NCBI GenBank assembly: GCA_013076295.1
Contig: RQOL01000824.1
Span: 2,914,001-2,978,000, forward strand
Length of the DNA stretch: 64,000 nucleotides
From: Sanderia malayensis
Taxonomy: Eukaryota; Cnidaria; Scyphozoa; Semaeostomeae; Pelagiidae
Direction: 5' to 3'
The number at the start of each line of letters is the position of its first letter. Position 1 is the stretch's first letter. The notes beneath the pieces were generated by a model. It saw only the letters and a program-made list of their open reading frames with translations, did no database searches and had not been told where the DNA came from. This document shows positions 62,201-64,000 of this stretch, in pieces. A program made the position numbers and the translations under genes.

Positions 62201-64000
62201 ATGGGCACTCGGGCACTGTATCAGTGGCCTTTCCAAAAAGCTACGCAGTGATTAATAACCTCGTTCCTGTGACAACATACATTATCGATGTTTGCCAAGC
62301 AACCGCTGTCGGTAAGGGTCCGTGTCAGCGCACCCAGTCAACAACATTGCCAAGTGGTAAGTTTTCATGCCTGATTCATACTGTTTTATTGTTTGCTGTC
62401 CAATTGGAGCTGGTTTCATACCTTTGTACTTGGACGCTACAGAATTGAATTACGCATTGCTTTCTTTATCTTCCTCTTCTCTGCCCTCTTCTCTCTTTGA
62501 TATTCCCCCTTTCTATTTTCCCTTTGCGTTCTTCTCTTTTCTCCTCTTCTTACCCTCTCCATTCCTCTCTTCTCTTCACCCATTTCTATTCCTCTCTTCT
62601 TTTCCTTCACTCTCTTCTGCTTTCTTTTCTCCTTACGCTCTTCCTTCCCATCTTCTCTCTACCCTTCTCTATTTTCCCTAGCTCTTCTTTCCCTTCACTG
62701 TCTTCTTTTGTCTCTTCTTCTTACGCTCTTCTTCTTACGCTCTTCTCTCCACCCATCTCTATTTTCCTTTCATTCTCTTCTCCCTTCTCTTTTCTCCCCT
62801 CCCCTCTTCTCTTTTCTCCCTCCGCTTTTCCAAATGAACTCAATTCGCACATCCCCACCATTAATATCTTCACCTCCTTCTAGCACCAACACAAGCCCCA
62901 GGCAATCTATCAGTCGACAGTTTCCATAGTCACAACATGTTAAACGTATCCTGGGATCCAATTTCTCCTCGACACACGCACGATGATTTAAAAGGCTACA
63001 AGATCATATACACGTTGCTGAGAACCGGCACTACGTCAGTTGTAGAGAATCCCATCACAATAGTCGTACACCCTTCTCTTACAAAATACACGCTTGAAAA
63101 ACTCCAACCAAGTTCACAATATTCGATTGAGGTTCTTGCGTTCAACAAGAATGGTGATGGGGTCAAATCAACCGCTGTAATCGGAGGTAAGTGTTTATAT
63201 AACGTTCTATCTATAGATTCTTACTGTCTTTACTGGCATCACAGTGCTCGATGTGCAGAAGTACAAAGCAATAATAGATAATAGTACAGTAGTACAATAG
63301 TACAGAGCAAATATGTATAACGTTTTAGTATTATTCGCTATTGATCTTTATATTGTTTATGCACAGCTCTTTGCGCCTTGCCCCTTCTCGACATTTGCTT
63401 CTTGTTGTAGCCTGCTTAGAAACATTTTGAGTCGTGTCACTGCACACGTTTTTAAAAAAAGCATAATTTATAAGAATGTTGAGGTTGAAGTTCTTTAACA
63501 CATAAGAATAATGTAATAAAGCCAGCCTCAAGCGTCGCCAAAATGTTTGGGTTATCCGAGCTCTTTCATGAAGCAAAGTAATGGTCCGTTAAGAATAACT
63601 TAAGAACAGCTTCTGGCTCAAAATCGAGAACTTTGAGCCTTAGCAAAGAAAGAATGCACGTGCAAAAAATTGTATCTTTGATATCGATAAAGCTCTCGAT
63701 AAACCGTCCATCTCGCCAACTATGCTGCAGGTTCGTAAATAACATGCACCAGGACGTGTATGATATTTCAATGCATTATTTTTCAGAGACCTGTTCCTGC
63801 CCTCCAATAATCTACACCAACTATGCAGCAAGTGCACCCTACATTTACAGAGACAAGGCTGGAAATATGAAGGGTCTCTTCGCTGACATGCTCCAAAATC
63901 TAACCTCGTACGCATGCGGAGACTGCAAGAGCAGGACATCCGTCCTCGATTTCGTGTCGAATGGCAAGAATGGCTGGGCAGAAAAGAAGTCTCTGACAGA
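53214..64000 (+). CDS. TSP1-SEA-FN3 receptor with iGluR-like domain, copy 2 (3' end outside window)
   Basis: Tandem paralogue of 38240-51822. Exons: ..53216, 54795-54852, 55444-55656, 55840-55986, 56999-57208, 57512-57628, 57749-57814, 57938-58003, 58233-58304, 58425-58502, 58765-59001, 59149-59301, 59526-59696, 59871-60041, 60384-60493, 60586-60653, 60973-61121, 61373-61669, 62066-62356, 62884-63186, 63787-64000+. The proposed ATG (53214-53216) is the last codon of its exon and joins to VFFPAILLLAQVIVPQQVYG, a signal peptide. Then come Cys modules, a Thr/Ser linker with a duplicated exon, a Cys-rich insert absent from copy 1 (58425-59001), three TSP1, SEA (GSVIATFTLFF), three FN3 and the start of the first binding lobe. 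SEA exon lengths equal those of copy 1 (110, 68, 149). The pore lies beyond the window, so its filter is unknown. The donor at 60494 (GTCAGT) is weak. Confidence 0.8.
54510..54694. mobile_element. MITE with TACAGT...ACTGTA ends and TTCGAATT repeats
   Basis: The left end TACAGTCGACTCTAATTCGA and the right end TCGAACTATGCAGATTTGAC-TGTA are imperfect inverted repeats. Several GTTCGAATT pieces lie inside. Intron 1 of channel copy 2. Confidence 0.65.
54948..54990. repeat. 16-bp perfect hairpin
   Basis: AACCAGACCCTCTTAA (54948-54963) and its exact reverse complement (54975-54990) flank an 11-nt loop. Pairing extends outward by about 4 bp with one mismatch. Foldback element in intron 2 of channel copy 2. 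Confidence 0.8.
57690..58165 (+). repeat. 189-bp tandem duplication carrying a coding exon
   Basis: A 189-bp unit is repeated 2.3 times. Each of the first two units contains the same 66-bp phase-1 exon (AATPHTTSTLGTSSTASITA) with its acceptor and donor. The third, partial unit keeps the acceptor and the first bases but runs into an in-frame TAG and has lost the donor, so it is probably a dead exon. Confidence 0.85.
61750..61870 (+). mobile_element. tRNA-derived SINE-like sequence with duplicated B box
   Basis: A-box-like TAGCCTTGTGG, then GCGCTGGATTTCGTATCC as an anticodon-arm remnant, then a perfect T arm CATGGGTTCGAACCCATG. A 21-bp piece, GTGACGTTCATGGGTTCGA plus GG/AC, is tandemly duplicated, giving two B boxes. 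Intron between FN3-1 and FN3-2 of channel copy 2. Confidence 0.55.
62460..62830. repeat. Pyrimidine tract (CTCTTC-rich)
   Basis: Long, strand-biased C/T sequence with repeated CCCTTCTCT and TTACGCTCTTC pieces, directly upstream of the FN3-3 exon of copy 2. It opens long spurious Ser/Phe/Leu frames and is not coding. Confidence 0.75.

Noticed and set aside
62367..62929. Ser/Phe/Leu-rich ORFs up to 128 aa
   Set aside because: Translation of a pyrimidine tract upstream of an FN3 exon.

Overview
The window is nuclear DNA from an early-branching animal. It is AT-rich and has dense GT-AG introns. It contains unmistakable metazoan genes (laminin-G/EGF, TSP1, SEA and FN3 modules, ABCB6, SSU72, NAA38, TBC1D7), many short MITE-like elements and TTAGGG-type motifs. 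A cnidarian seems most likely and a sponge is possible; this is inference, since nothing in the window names the species. Exon borders were set by reading GT/AG sites and checking that codon phase carries from exon to exon.

Layout. 1-5558 (+) is the 3' part of a secreted or matrix LamG-EGF-EGF-LamG protein of agrin/perlecan/pikachurin type. It converges, 35 bp stop to stop, on NAA38 (5594-6226, -), the LSM-fold subunit of NatC. NAA38 shares a 308-bp head-to-head promoter region with SSU72 (6535-10401, +), the RNA polymerase II CTD phosphatase. 12704-17642 (+) encodes a 1281-aa six-finger C2H2 protein. Two intronless genes then lie head-to-tail on the minus strand: a Rab-like GTPase with two N-terminal membrane helices (19591-20895) and, 219 bp downstream, TBC1D7 (18466-19371). 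ABCB6 (22102-32723, +) has 19 exons; its third intron carries a 1.8-kb array of a 134-bp satellite containing telomere-like CCCTAA motifs.

The most striking part is 38240-64000: two tandem paralogues of a very large receptor-channel. Each starts with a signal peptide and unfamiliar Cys-containing modules, followed by a Ser/Thr-rich linker, three TSP1 repeats, a SEA domain with a GSV cleavage-like motif, and three FN3 domains. Then comes a bacterial-periplasmic-binding-protein/iGluR-like ligand-binding domain, split by a pore. In the complete copy (1625 aa) the pore has a potassium-channel-type filter, THGYGD, followed by an M3-like helix, the second lobe, a fourth membrane helix and a cytoplasmic tail. 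This is glutamate-receptor topology with a K+-channel filter, joined to an adhesion-type ectodomain. The second copy runs off the window inside its ligand-binding exon. The two copies have exchanged sequence patchily: some exons are nearly identical while their neighbours are strongly diverged. Their linkers have grown by different routes, a 36-bp coding minisatellite in copy 1 and whole-exon duplication in copy 2.

Most of the rest is intron or intergenic sequence with several MITE families (TACAGTA-AACCCGCAT, TACCGTATTTCCTCGATTAA, TGGCGTAGATAG, and a minisatellite-bearing element), two tRNA-derived SINE-like pieces, and three near-perfect hairpins.
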